Below are positions 1 to 6,121 of a stretch of DNA of 7,120 nucleotides, in pieces. Each line of letters begins with the position of its first letter. Within the stretch, counting starts at the first letter, position 1. The notes under the pieces are model-generated. The model was not told the origin of the DNA, made no database searches, and saw nothing but the letters and a program-made list of their open reading frames with translations. Both the position numbers and the translations under genes were made by a program. This DNA comes from an uncultured Clostridium sp. (GTDB lineage: Bacteria; Bacillota; Clostridia; Peptostreptococcales; Peptostreptococcaceae), in contig UQCY01000094.1 in the NCBI GenBank assembly GCA_900539645.1, positions 1 through 7,120 of the forward strand. Direction: 5' to 3'.

Positions 1-78
1 TTTCTTGAGATAGTCATTATATTTTTAGAAAATTAAAAATATATCAATTATATTTTGGCATAAAAATTTTTGGATAAA

Positions 79-126
79 AAAATAGACTACTGTATCAGTT
101 GTTTGAGGAAAACAGGAGCCTATTTT
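79..126 (-). terminator. Intrinsic terminator of the XRE-type regulator
   Basis: Read on the minus strand, the arm AAAATAGGCTCCTGT (126-112) pairs with ACAGTAGTCTATTTT (93-79). This gives a 15-position stem with one G-U pair and one C-A mismatch, around an 18-base loop. It runs into seven U residues (complement of the A run at 76-82). It begins 7 bases after the stop codon at 134-136, which supports 134 as the true 3' end of the leftward gene even though that end lies in a different frame from the gene's start. On the plus strand the right arm ends in five T residues (123-127), so the hairpin could work weakly in both directions. Confidence 0.85.
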
Positions 127-133
127 TATAAAG

Positions 134-1223
134 TTATCTATTCGATTTTTTTATAGCTGATGCTATGATTTCTTTGAATTTTGGATTATCTTTCACAAAG
201 TCAAGCTCATCATCTGTTTCAAGAGATTTTATTATAGTAGACATAAATGAGTCTATAAAATTATCAGTAAAATTATCATCATAGTTATCTTTAACCAGGT
301 TAATTTCACTATATAGAGGAGAGTTGTTTTGTTTAAATATATCACCATATGTTTCTATAAGTGCTGAAAGTGTTTCTACAAAAGCATCAGCATTTTTAGT
401 TTTAATGTAGAATTGGAATTTACCTAAGTTTGCTGTATATTCCCAAATATCTAGTGTTTTGCATAGATTGCAAGATACGTCAGTAATATATTTAGCTGTT
501 TCTATATTTCCTTGATCGAGTTCGATATCTAATAAGAAGTAATAATTGAGAATTTACATCTGAAGTAAGTTCGTACAATTTTTCTTGAGCAGCCTTTTTA
601 GCTTCGTTTAAGTTACCTTTAGTGAATTCCACTCTGGTTTTAAGTTCTGATTTATCAACCATTAGTTTATCAGGAATGGTTTCTAAAAGTTCTTCTGCTT
701 TATCAAAATTTTTTCTATTAACTTCTCTAAATATTAACTGTTGCCGAGCAAGACTTTTTATATTTACATCTGTAGAGTCCATAATTTTTCGATACAATTC
801 TTCTACTTTTAGTGATAATTTTTCAAGCTTATCTAAATCAGAGTTTCCTACTTTAAATATTGCAAACCCATCTAAAGATAAAGCTACGTTTAGTATTAGT
901 TTGTAGCAGTTTGGATATTCTGAAATTATATCCATTGCTTTTTCAAATATTTCATCTATAGTGTGATTAAGTGCAAAGCTTGATAAATCTTTTATCCGAT
1001 TATTTATTTCTTCATCGGATAAATCTGATTGGAATGATAGTAAAGTGTTTATATCTGTTTTTAATATTTTTGCAAGATTTGGAAGTATTGTTATATCTGG
1101 GTAAGAAGCTCCACTTTCCCATTTACTAACGGCTGGAGTAGATACACCAAGCTGGTTAGCAAGTTGTTCTTGAGTTAGAGAAAGAGATTTTCTTTTTTCT
1201 TTTATTATTTGATTTATGTTCAT
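134..1223 (-). pseudogene. Frameshifted XRE-family regulator (HTH plus helical C-terminal domain)
   Basis: The gene starts at ATG 1223-1221 with the ribosome binding site AAAGGA (1238-1233) 9 bases upstream. Residues 1-65 form a classic XRE/Cro-CI helix-turn-helix, including LTQEQLANQLGVSTPAVSKW and the following ESGASYPD, so DNA binding is expected. The rest is helical and resembles the TPR-like sensor part of long XRE regulators. The starting frame stays good to about residue 227 and then enters a basic, unlikely tail ending at a stop at 494-492. A second frame is open from 553 to 134 and continues sensibly (FLLDIELDQGNIETAKYI, then about 115 more residues). It ends at TAA 136-134, just before a strong terminator. 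Joining the frames gives about 363 residues. Losing two bases from an ancestral TTATTATACTTC would explain the present TTATTACTTC at 545-536. It could be a true inactivation, a sequencing error, or a truncated protein that still binds DNA. Confidence 0.85.
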
Positions 1224-1259
1224 AAAGTCACGTCCTTTGTTATGTGAAGATTTGTACTT

Positions 1260-1285
1260 TTAATATGAAATATATTTCCTATTAA
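1260..1285. promoter_or_regulatory. 26-bp near-palindrome, candidate operator of the XRE-type regulator
   Basis: Positions 1260-1285 read nearly the same on both strands: 12 of 13 base pairs are symmetric, with a perfect 12-bp core GAAATATATTTC at 1267-1278 and one mismatched pair at 1266/1279. The site lies 36 bases upstream of the regulator's start codon. A possible minus-strand promoter, TTGATA (1299-1294), 19 bases, TATATT (1274-1269), would put its -10 box inside the palindrome core. A repressor bound here would therefore block that promoter, so negative autoregulation is the simplest reading. The symmetry is seen in the sequence; the operator role is inferred. The high AT content makes short palindromes common, but not this length. 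Confidence 0.5.
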
Positions 1286-1347
1286 GATTATGATATCAAA
1301 AGTGTTAGCTGGGGACAATGGAGCTATTTTCAACTTTTAATCAAAAA

Positions 1348-1366
1348 ATTTAACTATTGGTTAAAT
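1348..1366. repeat. Short inverted repeat in the divergent spacer
   Basis: ATTTAAC (1348-1354) and GTTAAAT (1360-1366) are perfect 7-bp inverted arms around a 5-base centre TATTG. A second, weaker pair, GTTAT (1393-1397) and ATAAC (1405-1409), lies between it and the ydbC -10 box. Neither is followed by a T run, so they are not terminators. They could be regulator sites acting on ydbC, or chance symmetry in AT-rich DNA. Apart from these, the 1260-1285 palindrome and the promoter elements, the spacer 1224-1474 holds no ORF or riboswitch that I recognise. Confidence 0.3.
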
Positions 1367-1434
1367 ATATTTATTATAAATAGATAAATAATGTTATTGT
1401 AAATATAACTTCTATAAAGTTTGTGGAATTGTAG

Positions 1435-1440
1435 TATAAT
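1435..1440 (+). promoter_or_regulatory. Candidate -10 box for ydbC
   Basis: A perfect TATAAT lies 34 bases upstream of the ydbC start codon, a normal distance for a short leader. No good -35 hexamer sits 16-18 bases upstream: that position reads roughly CTATAA, and there is no TGn extension. The promoter may therefore be weak or depend on an activator. It would also drive the dehydrogenase gene downstream, because no hairpin separates the two genes. Confidence 0.45.
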
Positions 1441-1474
1441 CTATTTAGATATTAATTTTGAAAGGGTGATTTAT

Positions 1475-1696
1475 ATGGCAGGTATAAAATACGATATAGT
1501 TAAAGAAGTTGGAGTTGTTTCAGAAAATAGTTCTGGATGGACTAAGGAGATAAATTTAATCAGTTGGAATGATAGAGCGCCCAAATACGATATAAGAGAT
1601 TGGGCTCCGGGACATGAGAAGATGGGTAAAGGGGTTACTCTATCTGCTGATGAATTGAGAGAATTAAAAAGAATATTAAATGAAATGGATATATAA
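1475..1696 (+). CDS. ydbC: PC4/YdbC-family single-stranded-DNA-binding protein
   Basis: This 73-residue protein matches the bacterial PC4-like YdbC family, known from Lactococcus lactis YdbC. These are homodimeric beta-sheet proteins that bind single-stranded DNA and resemble the eukaryotic coactivator PC4. The diagnostic core is visible: VSENSSGWTKEINLISWND at residues 15-33, then PKYDIRDWAPGHEKMGKG at 36-53, then TLSADELRELKRIL as the C-terminal helix. Length is normal for the family. The start is ATG 1475, with AAAGGGTG (1461-1468) six bases upstream. The frame stays open further upstream, but the next ATG (1421) overlaps the promoter region and has no ribosome binding site. The gene is followed after 69 bases by the dehydrogenase without a terminator, so co-transcription is possible. 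Its cellular role in this organism is not shown by the sequence. Confidence 0.92.
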   Translation: MAGIKYDIVKEVGVVSENSSGWTKEINLISWNDRAPKYDIRDWAPGHEKMGKGVTLSADELRELKRILNEMDI

Positions 1697-1765
1697 ATAG
1701 TTTAAGAAAATTATAAAAATAATTAAAAATAAGAAGGATGTTTTTTAGAAGGGAGAAACTGTATT

Positions 1766-2881
1766 ATGAAAATGTTTCAAAATATAACTCAGGTAAATCA
1801 GTATAAAAACTGTGAGGAGTTTGTTAAAGAGTTTGAGATAGGAGAAAAAGATTTTATTTTAGCTACAAAGACAATTTACAATAAGTATTTTGCAGATATG
1901 GGACTTAAAGCGAAAGTGTTCTTTAAGAGCGATTATGGAAAAGGTGAGCCTACAGATGTAATGGTAAATGCTCTTTTAGAGGATTTTAGAAAATCTGGCT
2001 GCAATCGTGTAATAGCAATCGGTGGTGGAGCAGTTATAGATATGGCTAAAATACTTGTTTTAGCTGGAAATGGAGATGCAGCAGACTACTATCAGAGAAA
2101 AATACCACTAGAAAAGGAACGACCTATAATAGCAGTTCCAACTACTTGTGGTGCAGGAAGTGAAGTTAGTAGTGTATCTATAGCTGAATTTGTTGAAATG
2201 GGTACAAAAATAGGTCTTGCAGATCCATCAATATTCCCAGATTATGCAATAATAATACCAGAGCTTTTAACTGAGCTTTCTTATGATTTCTTTGCAACTA
2301 GTGCAATTGATGCACTAATCCATGCAATTGAAAGTTATGTTTCACCAAAAGCCAATTTATATACAAGAATGTTTGCAACTAAGGCAATGGAGATGCTTTT
2401 AAAAGGTTTCAAACTTATCACAGAAAATGGACCAGAGTATAGATTTAATTTATTAGAAGAATTTTTAGTTGCTTCTAACTTAGCAGGTATATCTTTTGCT
2501 AATGCTGGAACAGGGGCAGTGCATGCGATGAGCTATCCTTTAAGCGGAGTGTACCATGTTACACATGGAGAGGCTAATTATCAGTTCTTGACAGCAGTGT
2601 TTAAGCATTATCAGGCTGCAAATCCAACAGGATTTATTACAGAGCTTAATGAGTTTTTAGGTGGAGTTATGAGATGTAATCCAGATGATGTTTATCCTGA
2701 GATTGAGAAACTGCTTGGAAAGGTTATTGTTAGAAAGCCTCTTAGAGAGTATGGTATGAAGGAAGATGAGATAGAGAGTTTTGCTGTTAGTGTTGAGAAG
2801 AGTCAGCAGCGTCTGTTGAACCAGAGTTATGTGAAGTTTGACATTGAAGAGATGATGGAGATTTATAGAGAGTTATATTAG
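1766..2881 (+). CDS. 4hbD: 4-hydroxybutyrate dehydrogenase (iron-containing alcohol dehydrogenase family)
   Basis: This cytoplasmic enzyme is expected to interconvert succinate semialdehyde and 4-hydroxybutyrate with NAD(H), a step in clostridial succinate and 4-aminobutyrate fermentation. The 371-residue length and many segments resemble the Clostridium kluyveri enzyme as I remember it: VPTTCGAGSEVSSVS at 124-138, SAIDALIHAIESYVSPKAN at 179-197, and RKPLREYGMKEDEIE near 323-337. The nucleotide-binding GGG is at 86-88. The expected metal ligands are D182, H186, H253 and H267 (in the HGEAN motif), so the active site looks intact. The start is ATG 1766 with AAGGGAG (1749-1755) ten bases upstream; ATG 1772 is a weaker alternative. 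Known partners in this pathway (succinate semialdehyde dehydrogenase, 4-hydroxybutyrate CoA-transferase, 4-hydroxybutyryl-CoA dehydratase) are absent from the window. A related Fe-ADH specificity cannot be excluded. Confidence 0.9.
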   Translation: MKMFQNITQVNQYKNCEEFVKEFEIGEKDFILATKTIYNKYFADMGLKAKVFFKSDYGKGEPTDVMVNALLEDFRKSGCNRVIAIGGGAVIDMAKILVLAGNGDAADYYQRKIPLEKERPIIAVPTTCGAGSEVSSVSIAEFVEMGTKIGLADPSIFPDYAIIIPELLTELSYDFFATSAIDALIHAIESYVSPKANLYTRMFATKAMEMLLKGFKLITENGPEYRFNLLEEFLVASNLAGISFANAGTGAVHAMSYPLSGVYHVTHGEANYQFLTAVFKHYQAANPTGFITELNEFLGGVMRCNPDDVYPEIEKLLGKVIVRKPLREYGMKEDEIESFAVSVEKSQQRLLNQSYVKFDIEEMMEIYRELY

Positions 2882-2893
2882 GTAGTAAGTGTA

Positions 2894-2928
2894 GAAGAGG
2901 GACGATTTAAAAGATTGTCTCTCTTTTT
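2894..2928 (+). terminator. Intrinsic terminator after the dehydrogenase gene
   Basis: AGAGGGACGAT (2896-2906) pairs with ATTGTCTCTCT (2914-2924), an 11-bp stem with two G-U pairs and a 7-base loop, flowing into a T run ending at 2928. It lies 12 bases after the stop codon. It separates the dehydrogenase unit from the next promoter, whose extended -10 begins only two bases beyond the T run. Confidence 0.88.
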
Positions 2929-2929
2929 G

Positions 2930-2938
2930 TGTTATAAT
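2930..2938 (+). promoter_or_regulatory. Extended -10 promoter for the 82-residue gene
   Basis: TG-T-TATAAT at 2930-2938 is a perfect extended -10 element 39 bases upstream of the start codon at 2978. No clear -35 is present; that position falls inside the preceding terminator hairpin. Extended -10 promoters can do without a -35. Its tight packing against the terminator suggests that the short downstream gene is transcribed on its own. Confidence 0.6.
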
Positions 2939-2977
2939 TAAAGAAATAATATAATATTCAAAGAGAAAGGTGATTAA

Positions 2978-3226
2978 ATGGTTTCCTACATATTAATAAT
3001 CCAAAATGGTCCTATACTTACATATGAATATTATCCAAATGGAGAAAAAGATTTAAAGGGTTCTTTTTCTATCAATAGAGATACGAAAGAAATATTTGAT
3101 ATACATCTTTCTCGGTGGGAGTATTGGGATGAAGAAAAACAAGATGGAAATAGAAAGTATTTTATAAAAGTTGTAGAAAGAGTTCTTAAAGAAGAAGCTA
3201 AAGAGGGATATGTGGCTTGGGGATAA
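2978..3226 (+). CDS. Small protein of unknown function (82 residues)
   Basis: I do not recognise this family. The gene is likely real: ATG 2978 has AAAGGTG (2966-2972) five bases upstream, an extended -10 promoter at 2930-2938 precedes it, and a strong terminator starts at its stop codon. Codon use matches the neighbours. The protein starts with a hydrophobic, strand-like stretch (VSYILIIQNGPILTYEYY, residues 2-19). It continues with a probable beta hairpin (residues 28-43, SFSINRDTKEIFDIHL), an aromatic and acidic segment (RWEYWDEEKQ, 46-55), a basic helix (YFIKVVERVLKEEAKEG, 61-77) and a Tyr-Val-Ala-Trp-Gly end. There is no signal peptide, membrane helix or cysteine, so a small soluble cytoplasmic alpha/beta protein is likely. 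It sits alone between two terminators, so the neighbours give no hint of its job. Confidence 0.75.
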   Translation: MVSYILIIQNGPILTYEYYPNGEKDLKGSFSINRDTKEIFDIHLSRWEYWDEEKQDGNRKYFIKVVERVLKEEAKEGYVAWG

Positions 3227-3263
3227 AAGCATTTTAACAGATAATTGTTAAGGTGCTTTTTTT
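3226..3263 (+). terminator. Intrinsic terminator of the 82-residue gene
   Basis: AAAGCATTTTAACA (3226-3239) pairs with TGTTAAGGTGCTTT (3246-3259), a 14-bp stem with two G-U pairs and a 6-base loop GATAAT. It is followed by a run of seven T residues ending at 3263 and more T residues to 3270. The stem begins at the last base of the stop codon, an unusually tight fit. Confidence 0.9.
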
Positions 3264-3268
3264 ATTTT

Positions 3269-3297
3269 TTGCATTATGATAAAATAAAAAGGATAGT
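3269..3297 (+). promoter_or_regulatory. Tentative promoter region of miaB
   Basis: Between the terminator and miaB there are several weak options. TTGCAT (3269-3274) with GATAGT (3292-3297) has a 17-base spacer. TATGAT (3275-3280) is a better -10 hexamer, but its -35 position falls inside the terminator. I cannot choose between them from the sequence alone. A promoter is expected here because the upstream gene ends in a strong terminator. Confidence 0.3.
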
Positions 3298-3320
3298 TAT
3301 AAATAGAAAAGGAGAAAAAA

Positions 3321-4790
3321 ATGGAAACAATTAACATAAACAAAGAAGTAAAGAAACCAAGACAGAAAGTAATGGACCCACATAAATTAGAAGTACAGGA
3401 AACTTATATGGATAAGGTCAGAGATTTGAATGATAAATGGGCAAAAGAGAAAGGTCGCCGTCCTGTCATGGGGTTATGTACGTTCGGGTGTCAGATGAAT
3501 GAGCACGACTCAGAAGAACTAGCATACATGCTTGAAAGAATGGGATACGAAAAAACAGAAAAACTATACAAAGCAGACCTAATAATATACAACACTTGTG
3601 CAGTAAGAGAAAACGCAGAAATGAAAGTATATGGAAACCTAGGTCAGCTAAAATTCACAAAAAGAAAAAATCCAGACGTAAAAATAGCACTTTGTGGATG
3701 TATGATGCAGCAGCCACATGTTGTAGAAGAAATCAAAAAAAATCACAAACACGTAAACCTAATGTTTGGTACTCATAACCTATATAGATTCCCAGAACTA
3801 CTATACAAACAGATAACTACTGGAAAAAATATAGTTGAAGTTTGGGATGTAGATGGAGAAGTAATAGAAGGGTTACACAGTAACAGAAAATTTGAACTAA
3901 AAGCATTTGTAAACATAATGTACGGATGCAACAATTTCTGCACGTACTGCATAGTTCCTTACACTAGAGGTAGAGAAAGAAGTAGAGAGCCACAGGATAT
4001 AATTGACGAAATAAAAGAATTAGTAGTTCATGGAACAAAAGAAGTAACTTTACTTGGGCAGAACGTAAACTCATACGGAAAAACTCTTGAAAATCCTATG
4101 ACATTTGCTGAACTTCTAAGAGAAGTCAACAAAATAGAAGGATTAGAAAGAATAAGATTTATGACATCTCATCCAAAAGACTTATCTGATGAAGTAATAT
4201 ATGCTATGAGAGATTGTGATAAAATATGTGAATTCCTACATCTACCAGTTCAGTGTGGAAGTAGTACACTTTTAAAGAAAATGAATAGACACTACACAAA
4301 AGAAGACTACCTTAATATAGTAAGAAAAGTTAGAAAAGAAATACCTGACATAGCATTCAGTACAGATATAATGGTTGGTTTCCCAGGAGAAACTCTTGAA
4401 GATGTTCAGGACACTATAGATGTAATAGAAGAAACTAAATATGACTCAGCATTTACATTCATATACTCTAAAAGAGAAGGAACTCCAGCTGCTAAAATGG
4501 AAGACCAGATTCCAGAAGACGAAAAACACAGAAGATTTGATGAAGTATTAGAACATGTTAACAGAATAGTTAACGATATAAACTATAGCTATCAGGATAA
4601 AGTGGTTGAAGTGCTAGTTGAAGGAAGAAGTGCCAAAGATAAAAATAGATACACTGGAAAAACTAGACAGAACAAAACTGTAAACTTTGATAGTAAAGAA
4701 GATAATTTAATAGGAAAATTAGTAAATGTAAAAATAACTCAGCCTAGATCATTCTCATTAAATGGTGAAGTTGTTGAGGTAATAAGATAA
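3321..4790 (+). CDS. miaB: tRNA-2-methylthio-N6-isopentenyladenosine synthase MiaB
   Basis: MiaB is a radical SAM methylthiotransferase. It adds a methylthio group to i6A at position 37 of tRNAs that read UNN codons, after MiaA. All three domains are present in the 489 residues. The N-terminal methylthiotransferase domain (about 48-165) has the auxiliary iron-sulfur cluster ligands C57 (TFGCQMNEHDSE), C93 (NTCAVRE) and C127 (LCGCMMQ). The radical SAM core (about 190-420) has the CX3CX2C motif at C203, C207 and C210 (YGCNNFCTYCIVPYTRGRERS). The C-terminal TRAM RNA-binding domain covers about 423-489. A charged N-terminal extension of about 48 residues precedes the core, which is common in clostridial MiaB. 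The start is ATG 3321 with AAGGAG (3309-3314) six bases upstream. In many clostridia mutS follows miaB; here a small lipoprotein gene does, 36 bases later and with no terminator between. The enzyme looks fully intact. Confidence 0.98.
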   Translation: METININKEVKKPRQKVMDPHKLEVQETYMDKVRDLNDKWAKEKGRRPVMGLCTFGCQMNEHDSEELAYMLERMGYEKTEKLYKADLIIYNTCAVRENAEMKVYGNLGQLKFTKRKNPDVKIALCGCMMQQPHVVEEIKKNHKHVNLMFGTHNLYRFPELLYKQITTGKNIVEVWDVDGEVIEGLHSNRKFELKAFVNIMYGCNNFCTYCIVPYTRGRERSREPQDIIDEIKELVVHGTKEVTLLGQNVNSYGKTLENPMTFAELLREVNKIEGLERIRFMTSHPKDLSDEVIYAMRDCDKICEFLHLPVQCGSSTLLKKMNRHYTKEDYLNIVRKVRKEIPDIAFSTDIMVGFPGETLEDVQDTIDVIEETKYDSAFTFIYSKREGTPAAKMEDQIPEDEKHRRFDEVLEHVNRIVNDINYSYQDKVVEVLVEGRSAKDKNRYTGKTRQNKTVNFDSKEDNLIGKLVNVKITQPRSFSLNGEVVEVIR

Positions 4791-4826
4791 TAAAAATAAA
4801 ATCCGAAAGAGGAAGTGAATGATTAA

Positions 4827-5366
4827 ATGAAAAAAATCATAATTCTTTTTGCTATGATGACATTAATTTTAACGGGATGCAATAAAGGAAAAACTAATGA
4901 AGAGCAAGAAGAACTTACAGAAGAAAGAATAAGAGAAGTTTCAGAAATGAACGATGAATTTACTGATTTAAGATTCGAATCAGAATTAGAATGGTACAAC
5001 GATTTTGTTACTCCAATAAAAGATAACAACTGGGATGTATCGAAAGAAGGATTAGAATCTATATTAGATGATATAGCGGAAAAAAGAGAAGCTATTAAAT
5101 CAATAGACAAAGAAGAAATAAAAACATACTTGGATTTTAGATATTCTCAGTTAGACAAAGATGGAGAAGACAAAGAACTAAAGAAAAAATTAGATGACGA
5201 CTATAAAAAGATACCAGGTGCTTTAGAAGGAATGAACCAAATATTAGATGTTATAGAAAATGATGTTAACCTTGGACTGGATGGTAGCTTTAGTTCTGAA
5301 GATAAAAACAAAATAGAAAATTCTTTTGCAGAAGTTATAAAAATTTATGAAGATAAAATTCAGTAA
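4827..5366 (+). CDS. Small lipoprotein of unknown function
   Basis: The 179-residue product has a textbook lipoprotein signal: a KK-positive N terminus, a hydrophobic stretch at 4-15 (IIILFAMMTLIL) and the lipobox LTGC with C18 as the lipidated residue. The mature part should sit on the outer face of the cytoplasmic membrane. It is highly charged and mostly helical (about 25-145), with possible coiled-coil segments, a WYNDF patch at 56-60, and no further cysteine or recognised domain. I cannot name a family. The start is ATG 4827, with AGAGGAAGTG (4808-4817) upstream. A three-codon frame (ATG 4819, M-I-K-stop) overlaps this start as ATGA; it may be chance or a small coupling device. The gene lies 36 bases after miaB without a terminator, so it probably shares the miaB transcript, though no functional link to tRNA modification is evident. 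Confidence 0.85.
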   Translation: MKKIIILFAMMTLILTGCNKGKTNEEQEELTEERIREVSEMNDEFTDLRFESELEWYNDFVTPIKDNNWDVSKEGLESILDDIAEKREAIKSIDKEEIKTYLDFRYSQLDKDGEDKELKKKLDDDYKKIPGALEGMNQILDVIENDVNLGLDGSFSSEDKNKIENSFAEVIKIYEDKIQ

Positions 5367-5389
5367 AGTTAATAGAAATATGATATTAT

Positions 5390-5426
5390 TATAATGTGAA
5401 TTTGAGTTATAATTTTAAAATATAAC
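5390..5426 (+). promoter_or_regulatory. Promoter and palindrome region ahead of the LUD gene
   Basis: The 5367-5463 spacer contains two perfect -10 hexamers, TATAAT at 5390-5395 and 5408-5413. Neither has a good -35 at 16-18 bases. The second lies inside a near-perfect 21-base palindrome at 5406-5426: outer arms GTTAT (5406-5410) and ATAAC (5422-5426), inner palindrome ATTTTAAAAT (5412-5421), and one unpaired base at 5411. A regulator binding here could control the LUD-lipid kinase pair. No T run follows, so this is not a convincing terminator for the miaB unit and some read-through is possible. Confidence 0.35.
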
Positions 5427-5463
5427 TTGATTTGCAAAAAAATGTGGTGAGGAAGTGTTCGAC

Positions 5464-6105
5464 GTGGATAAAAATATAGAATGGTTAAACGAAAAAAGAA
5501 TTGAAAAAACAATAAAAGCTCTTGAAGAAAATAATATGAATGGATATCTTGTAAACAACAAGGAAGAACTTATAGAAACTATAGAAAAAATAGTAGCTAA
5601 AGATTCTGTTGTTGCTTGTGGTGGTTCAATGACATTATTTGAGACAGGAATAATAGACTATTTAAGAGAAGGAAGATATACTTTCCTTGATAGATACGAA
5701 AAAGGACTAACTCCAGCAGATACAAAAGAAATATTTAGAAAATCATTTTCTGCCGATGCGTATTTCACAAGTACTAATGCTATAACAGAAAATGGGGAAC
5801 TTTACAATGTAGACGGCAATGGAAACAGAGTTGCTGCAATGATGTATGGACCAGATAAGGTAATCGTAATTGTAGGTGCTAACAAAATAGTTAAAAATGA
5901 AGCTGAAGCAATAGAGAGAGTGAAATCAATAGCAGCTCCAGCAAATACAAAGAGATTAAATAGAAAAACTCCTTGTGCAACTACAGGAATGTGTGTAAAT
6001 TGTTCAAGTCCAGATAGAATTTGTGACAATTACACTACTATAAAAAAACAGGTTCAGGGAGATAGAATGCATGTAATATTCCTTAATGAAAACTTAGGTT
6101 ATTAG
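5464..6105 (+). CDS. LUD-domain (LutC/YkgG, DUF162) protein with a four-cysteine C terminus
   Basis: The fold is that of LUD proteins, related to LutC of the lactate-utilisation complex. Visible marks are the N-terminal helix NIEWLNEKRIEKTIKAL, the GGSMTLFETGI loop at about 53-63, and the conserved stretch YNVDGNGNRVAAMMYGPDKV near 114-133. The C-terminal part carries C171, C177, C180 and C187 (CX5CX2CX6C), which looks like a metal or iron-sulfur site; its role is not established to my knowledge. I prefer GTG 5464 (213 residues) because AGGAAG (5450-5455) then lies 8 bases upstream. GTG 5455 would add three residues but has a poorly spaced binding site. No lutA or lutB homologue is nearby, so a true lactate dehydrogenase complex is unlikely from this locus; the substrate is unknown. 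A lipid kinase gene follows after 16 bases. Confidence 0.92.
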   Translation: MDKNIEWLNEKRIEKTIKALEENNMNGYLVNNKEELIETIEKIVAKDSVVACGGSMTLFETGIIDYLREGRYTFLDRYEKGLTPADTKEIFRKSFSADAYFTSTNAITENGELYNVDGNGNRVAAMMYGPDKVIVIVGANKIVKNEAEAIERVKSIAAPANTKRLNRKTPCATTGMCVNCSSPDRICDNYTTIKKQVQGDRMHVIFLNENLGY

Positions 6106-6121
6106 GAATTTGGGAGGAAGT

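Noticed and set aside
1..75. Possible leftward promoter with TATAAT on the minus strand at 21-16.
   Set aside because: The best -35 (TTGATA) is 20 bases away and no gene is visible to its left; in such AT-rich sequence TATAAT alone is weak evidence.
516..526. The 11-mer TCGAGTTCGAT occurs here and again at 7109-7119.
   Set aside because: Both copies read IELD on the minus strand, which is suggestive, but the match does not extend. Several 11-base matches are expected by chance in 7 kb.
622..906. Plus-strand open frame of 94 codons inside the regulator.
   Set aside because: It is a Ser/Leu/Phe-rich shadow of the minus-strand coding frame with no ribosome binding site.
1300..1330. TAGCT and AGCTA arms around GGGGACAATGG as a possible riboswitch or attenuator.
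   Set aside because: The arms are only five base pairs, no T run follows, and no conserved riboswitch core is recognisable.
1421..1474. Longer version of the ydbC product starting at ATG 1421.
   Set aside because: It would start upstream of the -10 box at 1435-1440, has no ribosome binding site, and adds residues absent from YdbC proteins.
5455..5463. GTG 5455 as the start of the LUD protein.
   Set aside because: The purine-rich binding site lies too close to it; GTG 5464 is better spaced. The difference is three residues, and 5455 cannot be fully excluded.
6110..6121. TTG 6110 as the start of the lipid kinase.
   Set aside because: The ribosome binding site GGGAGG would be inside the coding region; ATG 6122 begins directly with the conserved N terminus.
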